DNA from: Orientallactaga sibirica
Lineage: Eukaryota > Chordata > Mammalia > Rodentia > Dipodidae
Direction of reading: 5' to 3'
NCBI GenBank assembly: GCA_036365145.1
Contig: JAEOAD010000029.1
Location: 18,792,001 to 18,856,000 of the forward strand
Length of the DNA stretch: 64,000 bases
Shown in pieces: positions 48,878 through 59,999 of this stretch (positions are counted from its first letter, which is position 1; every line of letters begins with the position of its first letter). The notes beneath the pieces were generated by a model that saw only the letters and a program-made list of their open reading frames with translations, was not told the origin of the DNA and did not search any database. Position numbers and translations under genes: made by a program.

Positions 48878-49150
48878 AATAAGAACTTTTTTAACAAGTC
48901 TCCAATGATACATGAAATATTCCCAAGAATCAGTAAATGAGGCTACATGAGATTTAAAAGTTTCTTCATACCAAAGTAAACTATCTTCAGAGCAAATGTG
49001 AACTCTTTGCAGTTATTCCTCTGACAAGGGGTTGATATCTAGAATATACAAAGAGTAACAGTAACTAAACACCATAAAACAAAACTGCCAATCAACAAAT
49101 ATGCTAACGAAATGAACAGACTGTTCTCAAAAGATGAAATACAAGCCCAA

Positions 49151-49341
49151 ACAGATATTGTAGCAGTTAAGGTGCTTGTCAGCAGAGCCAAAGACCCAGA
49201 TTCGATTCCCCATTACCCATGTAAGCCAGATGCACAAGGTAGTGCGTGTGTCTGGAGTTTGCTTGCAGTGACTGGAGGCCTGGCACGTGCATTCTACCTC
49301 TATCTGCCTCTTTCTCTCTTTCATTAAAAAAAAAAAAAATG
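49151..49341 (+). mobile_element. DIP-like SINE
   Basis: 'gtagcagttaaggtgcttgt', 'attcgattcccc', 'gtaagccagatgcacaaggt', 'tgcagtgactggaggcctgg', CT tract, A13 tail. The first part of the head (GGGCTGGAGAGAT) is replaced or lost. Inserted into the L1. Confidence 0.88.
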
Positions 49342-49895
49342 TATAGGTTTCATCTCATCCAAGTCCAAATGGATACTATCAAGATAACTAAGGACCTCAA
49401 ATGCCAACAGAGTAAGGGGAAAGGGGATCTCACACATTATTGGTGGAAATAAGTGTAGAAGGTTCTTAAATAGCTAACAATTAAACTAGCATATGATCCA
49501 TCCATGTCTCTCCTGGACATATAACCAAAGGATTCTATATCATACCACAGAAATACTTGCATATCCATGTTTATTGATGCTGTATTCACAACAGCTAGGA
49601 AATGGAATCAACATAGATGTTTATCCATTGATAATTTGACAATGAAAATGTGGTACATATATAAAATGAAATTCTACTCAGCTATAAAAAATGAAGTTAT
49701 AAAATTTACAGGAAAATGGATGGAACTGAAAACAAATATACCAAGTGTGGTAATCCAAGTACAGTAAGACGAAAAATTGCATAGTTTTACCTATCTGTGT
49801 TTCCTACCTTCTGATATTTCTATGTATATGAGAGAATGTGTGGGCTATGATTCTAAATATCAGAGGGGAGCAAAAGGTAAGAAGTGAGGAAAACA

Positions 49896-50011
49896 CTCCA
49901 GATGTGTGCACCTCCTTGTGCATCTGGCTTACATGGGTACTGGGGAATCAAACATGGGTCCTTTGGCTTTGTAGGCAAGTATCTTAACCACTAAGCCATT
50001 TCTCCAGACTC
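49896..50011 (-). mobile_element. DIP-like SINE, head half only, minus strand
   Basis: Begins at 'actccagatgtgtgcacctc' and ends 'taagccatttctccaga'. The tail and GA block, which a reverse copy should show on the left, are missing. Because retroposons truncate at the 5' end, the loss of the 3' half implies a later deletion. Confidence 0.85.
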
Positions 50012-50195
50012 AAGTTTTTAGATGGAAAACTTAACTTAAAAAACAAAAAGAGGACAAAATAGATATGAAAAGTGATAATAACTGTATGCTGAAAATATTA
50101 AAAATGAGCAAATCAGAGAAAGAGATACAGATATGTGTAAAAAGACTAAAGTCCCTACTATAAAAGTAATATCAGACACAAAACTTATAAATTGT

Positions 50196-50425
50196 CGCAG
50201 CTAGAGAAATAGCTCAGCAATAAAGGCACTTGTCTGCAAAGCTCTAATGACCTGGGTTTGATTTTCCAGGACTCACGTAAAGCCCGATGCACAAAGTGCA
50301 CGCATCTGGAGTTCATTTGCATTGGCTAGAGATCCAGGCTCACACATTCTCAATCTGTTTTTATTCTATCCCTTTCCGCTTGCAAATAAGTAAAATTTAA
50401 AATATTAAAATAAAACTTTAAAAAA
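50196..50425 (+). mobile_element. DIP-like SINE
   Basis: 'gcagctagagaaatagctca', 'gggtttgattttccaggact', 'acgcatctggagttcatttg', a pyrimidine-rich tract and 'cttgcaaataagtaaaattt'. The TSD is cttataaattgt (50184-50195) and gttataaattgt (50426-50437). Confidence 0.92.
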
Positions 50426-50437
50426 GTTATAAATTGT

Positions 50438-50864
50438 TTTAGTCCAGGTTGTTGACTGTACAAACTCACAAACACATGAAATCTACACAGCTATTTATGG
50501 TACTCCTTGGGAGAGATGACAAAAGGGACTTACTTAACTTCCTGTAAAGCCCAAAACAGAAAAGGCACATAAAGGTATTGGCAAGCAACATCCTGAAACT
50601 TTAATCTCTAAATGCTGAGAGTACTGAACTGTCCACTTATAATAGATAAATGGTAAAATCTGTTATGTGTATTTTGCTAAATTATTTTTTGTTAAAAACT
50701 GATAAATGAAATTATATCCCTTGAAATAAAGTGTAAGTCTTACTTTTCTATTTTGTTTAATGTTGTTCTCACATCCTTATCATCAAAAATAGACACTTAA
50801 TGTCTCACTTTTTTAAGATAAATTTGCAACACTAGAAAGGGAAAAAAAACTGACAATTGAGATT
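50438..50864. other. Unique AT-rich noncoding sequence
   Basis: Nothing recognised. Confidence 0.5.
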
Positions 50865-50869
50865 GACGT

Positions 50870-51253
50870 TGTAGCAGACAGCTTCCCGTTCGCTGAGATG
50901 AACTTCCAGACCAGGCACAGTTATGGAGGAAGGGATATTATTTATTGAAGTTTACAGATCCAGGAGAAGTTCCATAATGGCAGAAAAAGCTGGCCTGCCT
51001 TCACAGACCCAAGCAGGAGAGAAAAACCAGCCAGGCACACAGCACACTGAGCAAAACCTACAGCGAAGCTACAGCACACTTCAGGAACTCCTATTAGGCA
51101 CACTTTGCATATCTTTACAATGGAATCTCAAACCATCACCACACCTTAAGACCGGCCCCCAGTGACATTGCCTCTAGCAAGGTGATTGCAGATGCAAACT
51201 ATAAACTAATAAAACACTGAATATATTGGGGGTTATATATTCAAACTACCACA
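50870..51253 (-). mobile_element. Solo LTR, MaLR-like family, full-length (384 bp)
   Basis: Same boundaries as the copy at 33375 (TGTAGCAGACAGCTTCCCGT ... AACTACCACA), with similar internal sequence. Flanks gacgt (50865-50869) and tacgt (51254-51258) match at 4 of 5 positions, consistent with a 5-bp TSD. An open frame at 50923-51165 recurs in the other copies because they are homologous, not because it is coding. Confidence 0.87.
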
Positions 51254-51639
51254 TACGTTATACCGAAAGGCAGCCTTAGAAGTAATATCCTAGTATCTCT
51301 ATTCCCATCCCATCCTGATAGGCAGGTCCTAATGTCACCCCCTCTGCAAACAAGAGGGTCATAAGTGCATACCAAATAAAATATGGCAAAAGTAATTAGA
51401 TGTCACTTTTAAAATGAGGTGGAAAAGACTGACTTTAAAATTTTCATTCTCTGATGAATCAAGGTACAATGTTTGTAATAACCTGTGAAGAACCTCACAG
51501 GCAATGACAGACTGTAACTCCTGGCCAGCAGCCAGCAAGGATAGATATACTCAACAAAAGAGGCAAAGAAACATCCCGCAAACTTCCACTGAGTGCCTTT
51601 GGAGGGCATGCTCCTCTGGAGGTCTAACTGGAAGCATGG
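51254..51639. other. Unassigned, probably old repeat
   Basis: 'gtcaccccctctgcaaac' and 'ctggccagcagccagcaagg' look like fragments of an old mammalian repeat, but I cannot place them. Confidence 0.35.
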
Positions 51640-53165
51640 GTCAACACCCTGATTGAAATTCTAATGGGGATGAAACTCAGAAGACCCAGCCAAGCTAAAC
51701 TCAGATTACTGACCAAGCTAAATTGTGAAACTGTGAATCAGCGAACCACTAAATTAGGAGATATTTTGGTGTAGGCAAATGCTACTAAACAGAATGAAAG
51801 ATGTTGGGCCTTCTATTCATAGGTCTTAATACTCTCCAAAGGCTGGACAATAGGGACGGTGGAGTGGGAGGGCAGGGCAAGGGGGGGGGCGCAAAAAACT
51901 GGACCCAAATGGAAATGGTACTATAAAATCCTATATCCTGAAAGACATACTAAAAGTTCAAACCTGAATGAGGTGCTTAGAGAGAATACCTGAATCACAG
52001 GGGCCTGGAGAGGGTATAATGAAGACTAACCTCAACCTTCTCCTGTTTCTCTCTCTATCACTCCCTCTTCTTTCTCTTCTCTTTCCCTTTCATATTACCT
52101 ATATTTTTTTCTTCCTTCTTTGCCCTTCACACTGACCTGTAACTCCCAGTACCAGCATGTGGTTACCGTCCACAATGAGCTATCGATCAGCGAGACCTAC
52201 AAGGTTTCCCAAAAGAAGACAGATTTCTGTCAGAGTACTTGATGCCCCACCAAAGGTTATTGGTAAGACCCTACTGCTGAAGACACCATATGCTGTTGGG
52301 ATGGAACATGGAGAGACCTGACTAGAATCTGGGAGAAAGTCAGTCGCCAGTTAGCTTGTCTAGTGCCAGAAGGTCCTACATAAGTGACTGGGGGAAAATG
52401 ACCAGCATCTGTCTAAGCAACTCGTGGTTTAAGCTACTTAGCAGCAAACAACCTGATGTGATGCTCACACAAGTGTAGTAGTGGCACACAGACATGGTAG
52501 GTTACCAACTGCTCTAGATTTGGCTAATGGATCTGCTTGGTAGAACAGAACTCATACCTGGAACTGGGAAACAAGTCAGAACCATATCCAAAAATGAGCC
52601 CACTCTCCAATATCAAGGTCCCACCAATAGTGGGATACAAGAGTGTCTACACCTATTAAATTCTTTCTAAAATAATAATGGTTATCCATGTATCTTGCAC
52701 TGCCCTCACTCTCCATTGGAGAATCTGCTTCTCTCTTTCAGATGGACGCAGAACCTGAGGAGAGAATCAGCCCACCACATCTCACCAGGGTACTATTTGA
52801 AGCCTTAGAGTTATAGGGGAAATGAGTAAGAGTTCTGCTATCTCTGTGAACCTGATACCATCACAAGGGCGAAGGAGATAGCAATAAAAAACACTCAACC
52901 CCTACCAAATCAGATATCCAGAGACACAGAGACTCACAAAACCTCATCACTGAAATAGACCTAAAATGAACCCAACATAGCTCAGGGAAATTTGCAGAAG
53001 AGGGGCCAGAAAGATTGTTAGAGTCATGAGTTGGGTCATTATGCACAGAGTTATTGCCTCTTCTGCATAACTGATGGCTACCCCCACAATGCAAGACCCA
53101 CATTATACATGGGGGGAGGACAGGGAGAAGGCTAACGATGGCACCATCATGGCTGTATATACACT
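51640..53165 (+). mobile_element. LINE-1 (Lx-like) 3'-UTR module, copy C
   Basis: Shares 'taagaccctactgctgaaga' with copies A and B, and 'aaaatgagcccactctccaa' and 'ctccattggagaatctgctt' with copy D in reverse. It also has the polypyrimidine stretch (52030-52110) and 'gagacctacaaggtttccca' typical of the long 3' UTR of rodent Lx-type L1 as I recall it. The 3' end, 'gaggacagggagaaggctaa', is followed by no clear poly(A). A G9 run lies near 51883. No coding potential. Confidence 0.6.
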
Positions 53166-53307
53166 ATACATACATAACGAATATAAAACAACCCAGTATG
53201 TTCTAAATTAATGAATTATTTAAGTATAAGTCAAACAAAATATGTACAATTAATTGAAAAATCTACAAAACTCCTATGAAGTTCTTAACATAAAAATATT
53301 TCATAGA

Positions 53308-53399
53308 AAGCATAGCTAAGTACACGTTGAACATAAATGTGTGTAAAAAGTTTAAGCATAGCTAAGTACACGTTGAACATAAATGTGTGTAAAAAGTTT
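53308..53399. repeat. Perfect 46-bp tandem duplication
   Basis: 53308-53353 and 53354-53399 are identical, base for base, beginning 'aagcatagctaagtacacg' and ending 'gtgtgtaaaaagttt'. The unit is unique elsewhere in the window. Confidence 0.97.
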
Positions 53400-54720
53400 A
53401 AAGGTTAAAGTTACAAAACTATGAATTCTATTACTAGAAAATCTTCCAATAATATAAAATCATAGATATATTTAGCAGTGACTAAATAAATGCAATGCAT
53501 AAGTAATGTATGTTGCTTTGTTCCATACAAAACTTTCTGTGTATTAGGGATATCTATATTGTTGGCAAAAATAAAGGCTATACACACTTTTCAATAGCAT
53601 ATCATTACAATTTTATTATCATTATCTTTAAAAACCTATTTTCAAATAAATCAGAAGAAACTATAAATTGCATGGAATTCTAGACAGTGTAGTACAAATT
53701 TAAAAAAGGATTTGAGAAAGGTGAATATAATTACTCCCATAATCCAGCTAATGATTAAAGACAGAGTATGCACAGCAAGATGATAATTTCATATTTCCTT
53801 TATTTTTCTTTCTCTTTCCAGAAATAGCTGGGCTTTTCAGTTCTATTTCTGCAGATTTTTAAGAGGCACAAAAATTATAAATGTGTTTTCTGTATTTTGT
53901 AAAATTAGAAATAAGTGTTTGACTGAAAGGATTGTCTAAATAGAACTGAATCTGAGAATGAAAAGGGGAACAACTCTTAGGTGTCCTCAGACCCCATCAC
54001 AGAGAAGGGTAGATTTGCACCCTTTATCAACTCTGTATAGACCTAGCTGTGTGCAAGACAGAGACACCAAACTTCAATTATTAGTATCAGAATTTACATT
54101 TTGTAACTGAAAAGTAGAAAAAAAGTATTTCGTTTGGAATGCCACGGCCATCTGCCTGACATCAGGAGCAGCACTGGCTAAGACCTGCCTCAAACCCTCC
54201 CCTACACTGACCCAATGAATTTCTTCACTGCTAATGGATATATGGGAATCTGCTCTTGAATTACTAAAACACCTTCTTGGCAAATTCTTTGTTGGCATTA
54301 AATTAAACCCCAGAAGTTTTCTTCCTGATTATGATATTTTTATAGGTAATGGTTCTTAGCAGTCAAAATTTTATGAGATTGAATATTTTTCCAGTGTATT
54401 GGAATGGGAGCTCAGAGGCATAATTATGTTAATTTAAAACAAAAATATAGAAAAATGTCAATATTACTGCACACTTGAAGACAAATATTAATATTTCCAT
54501 GTACTTGCAAGGAGTCTGGAGTGTAGGCAAGAAATAATAGACAATGAACTGGATCTGCTGAAAGGCCAGCAAGCTGTCATTTATCAATTTCAAACCACAG
54601 TTGACCTCCTAAATACCATGAACAGATTTCAATATCTTGTTTCAAAATGTCTAGGTTCATAGATAAAGAAGTTCCCAGGAACTATAAATCTTGGTTCAAC
54701 CATAGCTTTGGGAAATACCA
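53400..54720. other. Unique AT-rich noncoding sequence
   Basis: No gene or classified element. Confidence 0.5.
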
Positions 54721-54723
54721 TGA

Positions 54724-55183
54724 TGATGTGGTTTGAATGTGAACTGTGGCTCAAAGCATGTGTTTGATCACTTGGTCCCCACTGGTGGCTCTGTTTGTGA
54801 AGTGTAGGAGGCAAGTCTCCCTGGAGGAAGTGGTTCACTACAGGCAGGCCTTGACGCTTGATTTCCCTGCATCTTTTCCTATCAGCTCACTGCTCAGTAA
54901 TGCAGATGTAATGTGGCCAGCTGCTGTAAGCCCCTGTCACCAAGCTTTGTCCCCCATGATGAATTAAATTATTTTTGGGGAGCTGAGCTTGGGGAGTTAG
55001 GAGGCAGGGTCTCACCTTAGCCTACACTGACCTGAACCTCATTCTTTAGCCCTAGGCTGGCCTGGAACTCACAGAGAGCTTCCTTCCTCAGCATCCTGTG
55101 CTAGGACCAAAGCCATTAAAACACTGGCCAAAAATATGTCATAGATCAAATTGCTAGGTGACAACAAGAAAATTAACTAAGAT
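54724..55183 (+). mobile_element. ORR1/MaLR-type LTR, interrupted
   Basis: 'tgatgtggtttgaatgtgaa', 'gatcacttggtccccactgg', 'ctggaggaagtggttcacta' and 'tgcagatgtaatgtggccag' follow the rodent ORR1-type LTR. The 3' part resumes after a B1-like insertion with 'gctaggtgacaacaagaaaa' then 'ttaacta'. No internal region. Confidence 0.7.
54985..55115 (-). mobile_element. Old B1-like SINE, minus strand, inside the LTR
   Basis: 'gcagggtctcaccttagcct', 'ctaggctggcctggaactca', 'tcctgtgctaggaccaaagc'. Diverged reverse B1. Confidence 0.7.
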
Positions 55184-55414
55184 GATACTATAGGAGAAGG
55201 GCAGCAACAGGGAAGGGAAGAGTTGGGACTAAGGAAAAATGTCTGCCTTTCATTGGGAAAAATCCCTTGATTTTTGGTGGAGGGGAGAGGAATCAGAAGG
55301 GCAGAAACAACAGAAAAGTACTTTCTCACAGTTCTCGAAGCTTGAAGCCAAAGACAAAGATATAATCAGGATATTTCTTCAAACCTATGCTTTTCCTTTG
55401 CTTGTTTTGTCCTT

Positions 55415-55464
55415 CTTTGACTTTGAAATCTATGCCTTTGACTTTGAAATCTATGCCTTGAATT

Positions 55465-55498
<34 letters not shown>
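55415..55498. repeat. 21-bp tandem duplication and T31 run
   Basis: The unit ctttgactttgaaatctatgc is repeated perfectly at 55415-55435 and 55436-55456. An uninterrupted run of 31 T follows at 55468-55498, with no SINE body on its right ('gccttctgacttatagctcc'), so its origin is unclear. Confidence 0.9.
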
Positions 55499-55500
<2 letters not shown>

Positions 55501-55654
55501 CTTCTGACTTATAGCTCCTGCAAGTCCAAGGATTTTTCCAAGTACTTGCTTTAATGCCTGGGCAATCATATTCTCTCTATCCTCAACATTAGTATTATTT
55601 TATTTTTTTTACTAATCCTAATATATTAGCTCTAAGATAAATCATGACACTTTG

Positions 55655-56262
55655 TCCTTTAATTTTCTTCCTTTTTTTTTATAATTTTAATTTTACATTC
55701 ATGTTGGTGCCTCCGGTAGCCTCCTCCCTGACCTCCCCTCCAAAAGGACCCTCATCATTGGGGAATGTGGGTAGTGCATTATGGGGGCAGCCAGCAGTTA
55801 TGGGGGAGAGGCAAAGTCTCTATGCATAATGACCCAACTTGTGGCTCTAACACTCTTTCCGCCCCTCTTCCGTGAATTTCCCTGAGCCACATTGGGGTCA
55901 TTTTAGATCTACTTCAGTGATGAGGTTTTGGGAGCCTCTGTGTCTCTGCATATCTCGTTTCAGCCTTGTTCTGGTGTCAGGTTCACCAAGAAAGCTGAAC
56001 TCTTGCCCATTTCCCCCATTACTCTATGGTTTCAGCTAGGACGATAGGCTGATCCTCTCTTCAGGTTCATCGTCCATCTGAAAAAGAGAAGCAAATTCTC
56101 CATCGGAGAAATTAGTACCAGATAGATGGAATGGCCATAGTTATTTTAGAGATAATTTTATATGTGTAGGCCCTCTTCTAGCCCACATTTGGTGGAAGCT
56201 TGATATTGGAGAATGGGCTCATTTTTTGCACATAGTTTTTACTTATTTCCCAGTCATGTTCT
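55655..56262 (-). mobile_element. LINE-1 (Lx-like) 3'-UTR module, copy D, minus strand
   Basis: Reverse complement of copy C: 'agagaagcaaattctccatc' and 'gatattggagaatgggctca' correspond to 'gattctccattggagaa...' and 'tgagcccactctccaatatc'. The T-rich 'ccttttttttataatttt' at about 55669-55690 is the complement of an A-rich 3' end. It also contains 'ctctttccgcccctcttccg'. Confidence 0.6.
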
Positions 56263-56272
56263 TCACGCGTGC

Positions 56273-56301
56273 ACTGTGTGTGTGTGTGTGTGCGTGTGTG
56301 T
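56273..56301. repeat. (TG)n microsatellite
   Basis: About 14 TG units with one TGCG interruption. It encodes the CVCVCVCV tract of the window's longest (164-codon) open frame, which is therefore not treated as a gene. Confidence 0.95.
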
Positions 56302-57875
56302 GGATACTGGATCCTTATGCATAATAAGCAAACACTCTACCACACAAAGCTGTGTGGATAGGCATTGTACTCTCATTTTCAAAGCACAAATAAACAAGTT
56401 ACTAAAATGTTTCAACCACACATACATCCATGCAGTTCTCCATCTACTCCTTCATTGTCTCCACATCTCCTCTCACAAATTACAGTTCAGCAGTCAGCTG
56501 TTAGATCCTCATATTCCCATAGCTCCTCCACAATTGAATTCTTGTGCCAAGTGTTCAGAGAAACAAGTCTTTCACCCCAGATTAAAGAAAAATGTGATAG
56601 CTGATAAAAAAAAATATACAATGGAGGTATTGAATGGTGTGGAAAGCCACATGAGTAAATTAGATGTCAAGTCTAAGAAATGTCTCAGAAAATACCATGG
56701 AGAATGAAGAAAAGAACATGAATGTTGAGAACAAGGAAGGCACCTAAAATACCTTGTAACAGAATGAGTGATGTTGATTTGGGTAAAATGAGATGAAAAT
56801 CAATTATTAAAAAGTAACAAAATAAATCTTTCTATGCAGGTGGAACATTTACATGGTAAGATCAAGATTGTTTAAAAACTCCCAGGGAGCCTAAATATAG
56901 AGAAGCAAATTTGTATTTACATGTGAAGGAAACATTATTTTTCAAAGATCAACTAAATAAAATTAAAAGGTGCTAAGCATATATGGAGAAGCAAAAACAT
57001 ATATCTTTCATAATGAAAAACATATTGTATTGATGGTAGAGTTTTCTTACACATTACTAAGAGATGTAGGGCAATTTTGCTGGCACAAATTGGGGGAGAC
57101 TTAAGTACATGAACAATGAAAAGGGATGTCTATACATGCTTCTTCATGTTGTTCTTTCATCTGTATTACATGAATAACAGTAGCCGAGGAACACTACAAT
57201 TCATAGATTTCCAAATTCCATTTAATAAAACAACAATAACAAAAACTTTCAAAAATAAATTCCAGATAACTAATAAATGAATTCAATAAAAGATTGCCTA
57301 TAAATAGAATGAAGAAACAAGCTATGATTTCTCAAGCAATTAAGTAGGACTTTTGTCCATTTTCTTCCTCATTACAATTTAGAAAACAGAAAAGGAAGCC
57401 TGTAATGATGTAAGCAATGACACAATAGGAACATCTCTGGCTTTTCTTTTTCTTCTTGAGCTTTCATACTAGAAAAACATAATGTATCTAGGAAACACCA
57501 ATTCAGAAGTAAAAAGAGTAAGCCTTTGCTTCTCTGGTAGACAAATGGAAAATGAAGCAACCTTCAAGGACAGAGGAGTTTCAGGAATTTTAACATTCTC
57601 AAAATTCTTACATTTGGTCCCATCTTCACCCATGTCAGCAAACGCCTATTGTGAGGCCAAGCTTCTATTGACTGCAACAAAGAGCCCAATATCCCACCCC
57701 TAAAGAACATAAATCAGAGGACAGTTTGTGGTGAGGCAATATCTTCATTATAAGTGGTAATTAGGCCTTTCCCTAAGGATTAATGTTAGGAGAGATCTTG
57801 GTGGACTCCTGCATTTCCACCTTCAACTGAAGGTGATGAATTCTTTTCACTAAGCTCCTATGGGGGAGGGGGCTC
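56302..57875. other. Unique AT-rich noncoding sequence
   Basis: No recognised repeat or gene. Confidence 0.45.
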
Positions 57876-57888
57876 AAAATTTACTTAG

Positions 57889-58128
57889 AGGCTGGAAAGA
57901 TGGCATAGAGGTTAAGGTACTTGGCAACAAAGCCAAAGGACCAGGGTTTGATTCCCCAGGACCCACATAAAGGCAGATGCACAAGGTGGCATATGTGTCT
58001 GCAATTCGTTTGCAGTGGCTAAAGACCCTGGTGCACCCATTTTCTCCCTCTCTGTATCTTTTTCTCTCCTTTTCCTCTCTCTGCCTTTTTCTCTCCCTTT
58101 CTCACTCAAATAAATAAAATATTTATAA
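57889..58128 (+). mobile_element. DIP-like SINE
   Basis: 'aggctggaaagatggcatag', 'agggtttgattccccaggac', 'caaggtggcatatgtgtctg', an extended CT tract and AAATAAATAAAA tail. The TSD is aaaatttacttag (57876-57888) and aaaatttacatag (58129-58141). Confidence 0.94.
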
Positions 58129-58141
58129 AAAATTTACATAG

Positions 58142-58470
58142 AAGAGCTAAAACTTTATGAAGTAATTATGAAAGAGTTTGCCTTGTCACCCCATTATCCA
58201 GTGGTCAGTCCATAACAGGGGAATCTGGACTGTAATGATAGAGTATAGAGCAGGATACCCCAAACCTGCCACAGCAGGGACAGAGGAGATAGAACTAAAC
58301 AGTCTTCAGTTACCCAGGGATTAATAACACTAATAAAATTCTGATTAAATACTAGGAAAATATCAACATGAATTAAAACAGGCAATCTTCAGATACCAAA
58401 ATTGAGCTGATGCAAGGTGTCAGAAATATCGGATAAGATTTTTAAATTTCCCCCAATAAAATTTTTTGTG
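58142..58470. other. Unique noncoding sequence
   Basis: No recognised element. Confidence 0.45.
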
Positions 58471-58722
58471 GGGCTGGAGAGATGGCTTAGTGGTTCAGGC
58501 GCCTGCCTGCTAAGCCTAAGTACCCGGTTCCGTTCTCCAGGTCCCACGTTTAGCCAGATGCAAAGTGACACAAGGGCGCAATGCTGCACTTGGCAACAAA
58601 GAGGGCACATGCATCTGGATTTTGTTCACAACAGCTGAGAGACTGCTGGCACTCCCATTCTCTATCTGTCTCCCTCTCCCTCTCTCTCTGTGTCTCTCAA
58701 AAAAAAAAAAAAAAAAAAAAAA
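58471..58722 (+). mobile_element. DIP-like SINE, long subfamily, A23 tail
   Basis: 'gggctggagagatggcttag', 'cctgcctgctaagcctaagt', long block 'gtgacacaagggcgcaatgc', 'cagctgagagactgctggca', CT tract and a 23-A tail (58700-58722). It is close to the family consensus and is probably one of the younger insertions. Confidence 0.95.
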
Positions 58723-58809
58723 ATTGTGGCCAATTATTAACGTATTTGAAAAAACTAAAACAGGAAACACATGAATATAAAAGGAAGTATGAAGAGAATA
58801 AAGCTTTTA

Positions 58810-58846
58810 AATATATTTTATTTATTTATTTGAGAGAGAAAAAAAA

Positions 58847-58884
<38 letters not shown>

Positions 58885-59032
58885 ATGGGCTTCCAGGGCC
58901 TTCAGCCTGCAAACAAACTCCAATTGCATGTGCGCCCTTGAGCATCTGGCTTATATGGGTACTGGGGAATCGAACCTGGGTCCTTAGCCCTCACAGGCAA
59001 ACACTTTAACGTCTAAGCCATCTCTCAAACCT
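58810..59032 (-). mobile_element. DIP-like SINE, minus strand
   Basis: TTTATTTATTTATTTGAGAG start, GA block of about 30 bp (58852-58882), 'gagcatctggcttatatggg', 'gaatcgaacctgggtcctta', 'taagccatctctcaaacct'. The TSD is agagaataaagctttta (58793-58809) and agagaataaaactttta (59033-59049), 16 of 17 identical. Confidence 0.95.
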
Positions 59033-59078
59033 AGAGAATAAAACTTTTATAAATGACTTGATAATTGGGTAGGACTGT

Positions 59079-59285
59079 TGGGCTGGAGAAAAATGGCTTG
59101 GCAATTAAGGTGCTTGTCTGCAAAGCCTAATGACCTGGGTTTGATTTCTCAGTACCCACATAAAGCCATATGCACAAAGTGACATATCCATCTGAAGTTC
59201 TTTTGTAGTGGCAAGAGGCCATAGTCATTCTCTCTCTAAGTCTCTGCTTGCAAATAAGAAAATAAATAGAATTGAATAGAATTTT
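59079..59285 (+). mobile_element. DIP-like SINE
   Basis: 'gggctggagaaaaatggctt', 'ctgggtttgatttctcagta', 'agtggcaagaggccatagtc', CT tract and 'gcttgcaaataagaaaataa'. Confidence 0.92.
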
Positions 59286-59319
59286 TATACATCTAATCAT
59301 GGATTATATTTTTAGGAAA

Positions 59320-59702
59320 TGTAGCAGACAGCTTCAGGTTCACTGAGATGAACGTCCAGACGAGGCACAGTTATGGAGGAAGGGATATTATTTATTGAAG
59401 CTTACAGATCCAGGGGAAGTTCCATAACGGCAGAAGTAGCGACCTGGTCTCACAAGGCCAGGCAGAGAGAGGAAAAGCCAACCAGCCACCACAGTACAGA
59501 GAGCAAAAAAAAACTGCCAAAAGGTCACACAGCACACTTCAGGAACTCCTGCTAGGCACATTTGCATATCTTTACAATGGAATCTCAAACACACTTTAAG
59601 ACCAGGCCCCAGTGACATTGCCTCTAGCAAGTTGATTGCAGATGCAAACTATAATTAATAAAACACTGAATATATTGGGGGATATACATTCAAACTACCA
59701 CA
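59320..59702 (-). mobile_element. Solo LTR, MaLR-like family, full-length (383 bp)
   Basis: TGTAGCAGACAGCTTCAGGT ... AACTACCACA with a perfect 5-bp TSD, ggaaa (59315-59319 and 59703-59707). It is close in sequence to the copy at 33375. The sense strand is minus, as in the other three copies. Confidence 0.9.
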
Positions 59703-59999
59703 GGAAATAATGAAGAGTAGGATAGCATTCAAAGACACTTTAAAACTCACCCAAATTGACAAGAAATTAATTTACAAATTCTAGAAAAGCAAATATCAAC
59801 ATGGGATAAATTCAAATATATACATATATATGTTTAGTTATAGGGAATCATGAAAATTAGAGTTTTTTTTTTTCTACATTTGCCATCAACTGGTTACACT
59901 TTGACAAATAGAATATTTACATAATAAGTATGTATATTAATAATGTATGGATATATACTAAATATGGTGTCAGAGTGAATAAAAACAAAAATTGAGTGT

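Larger units (their letters stand above)
47790..49890 (+). mobile_element. LINE-1 3' portion with 5' inversion (decayed)
   Basis: 47790 to about 48420 is L1 ORF2 in reverse ('aatccattggcctgtgtatg', 'atggctctatagtataattg', 'gtctttggaactttgatggt', 'cacaatattgatt'). From about 48421 the sense strand begins ('caacaatggtgttagcaaaa', 'gacccacacctctcaccct') and continues through ORF2 to the 3' region ('cacaacagctaggaaatgga', 'tatataaaatgaaattctac', 'aaaatggatggaactgaaaa'). The breakpoints are adjacent in L1 coordinates, so this is one insertion with an inverted 5' part. Two DIP copies interrupt it. Every frame is broken and the reverse transcriptase core is absent. Confidence 0.85.

Noticed and set aside
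47790..49890. Functional reverse transcriptase
   Set aside because: Only the ORF2 3' portion is present, it is inverted and broken by stops and SINEs.
56213..56707. 164-codon open frame, the longest in the window
   Set aside because: It runs through a (TG)n microsatellite giving CVCVCVCV and then low-complexity sequence, overlaps the edge of a repeat and shows no domain.
58581..59009. 142-codon frame
   Set aside because: Joins two SINEs of opposite orientation through their A and GA tracts.
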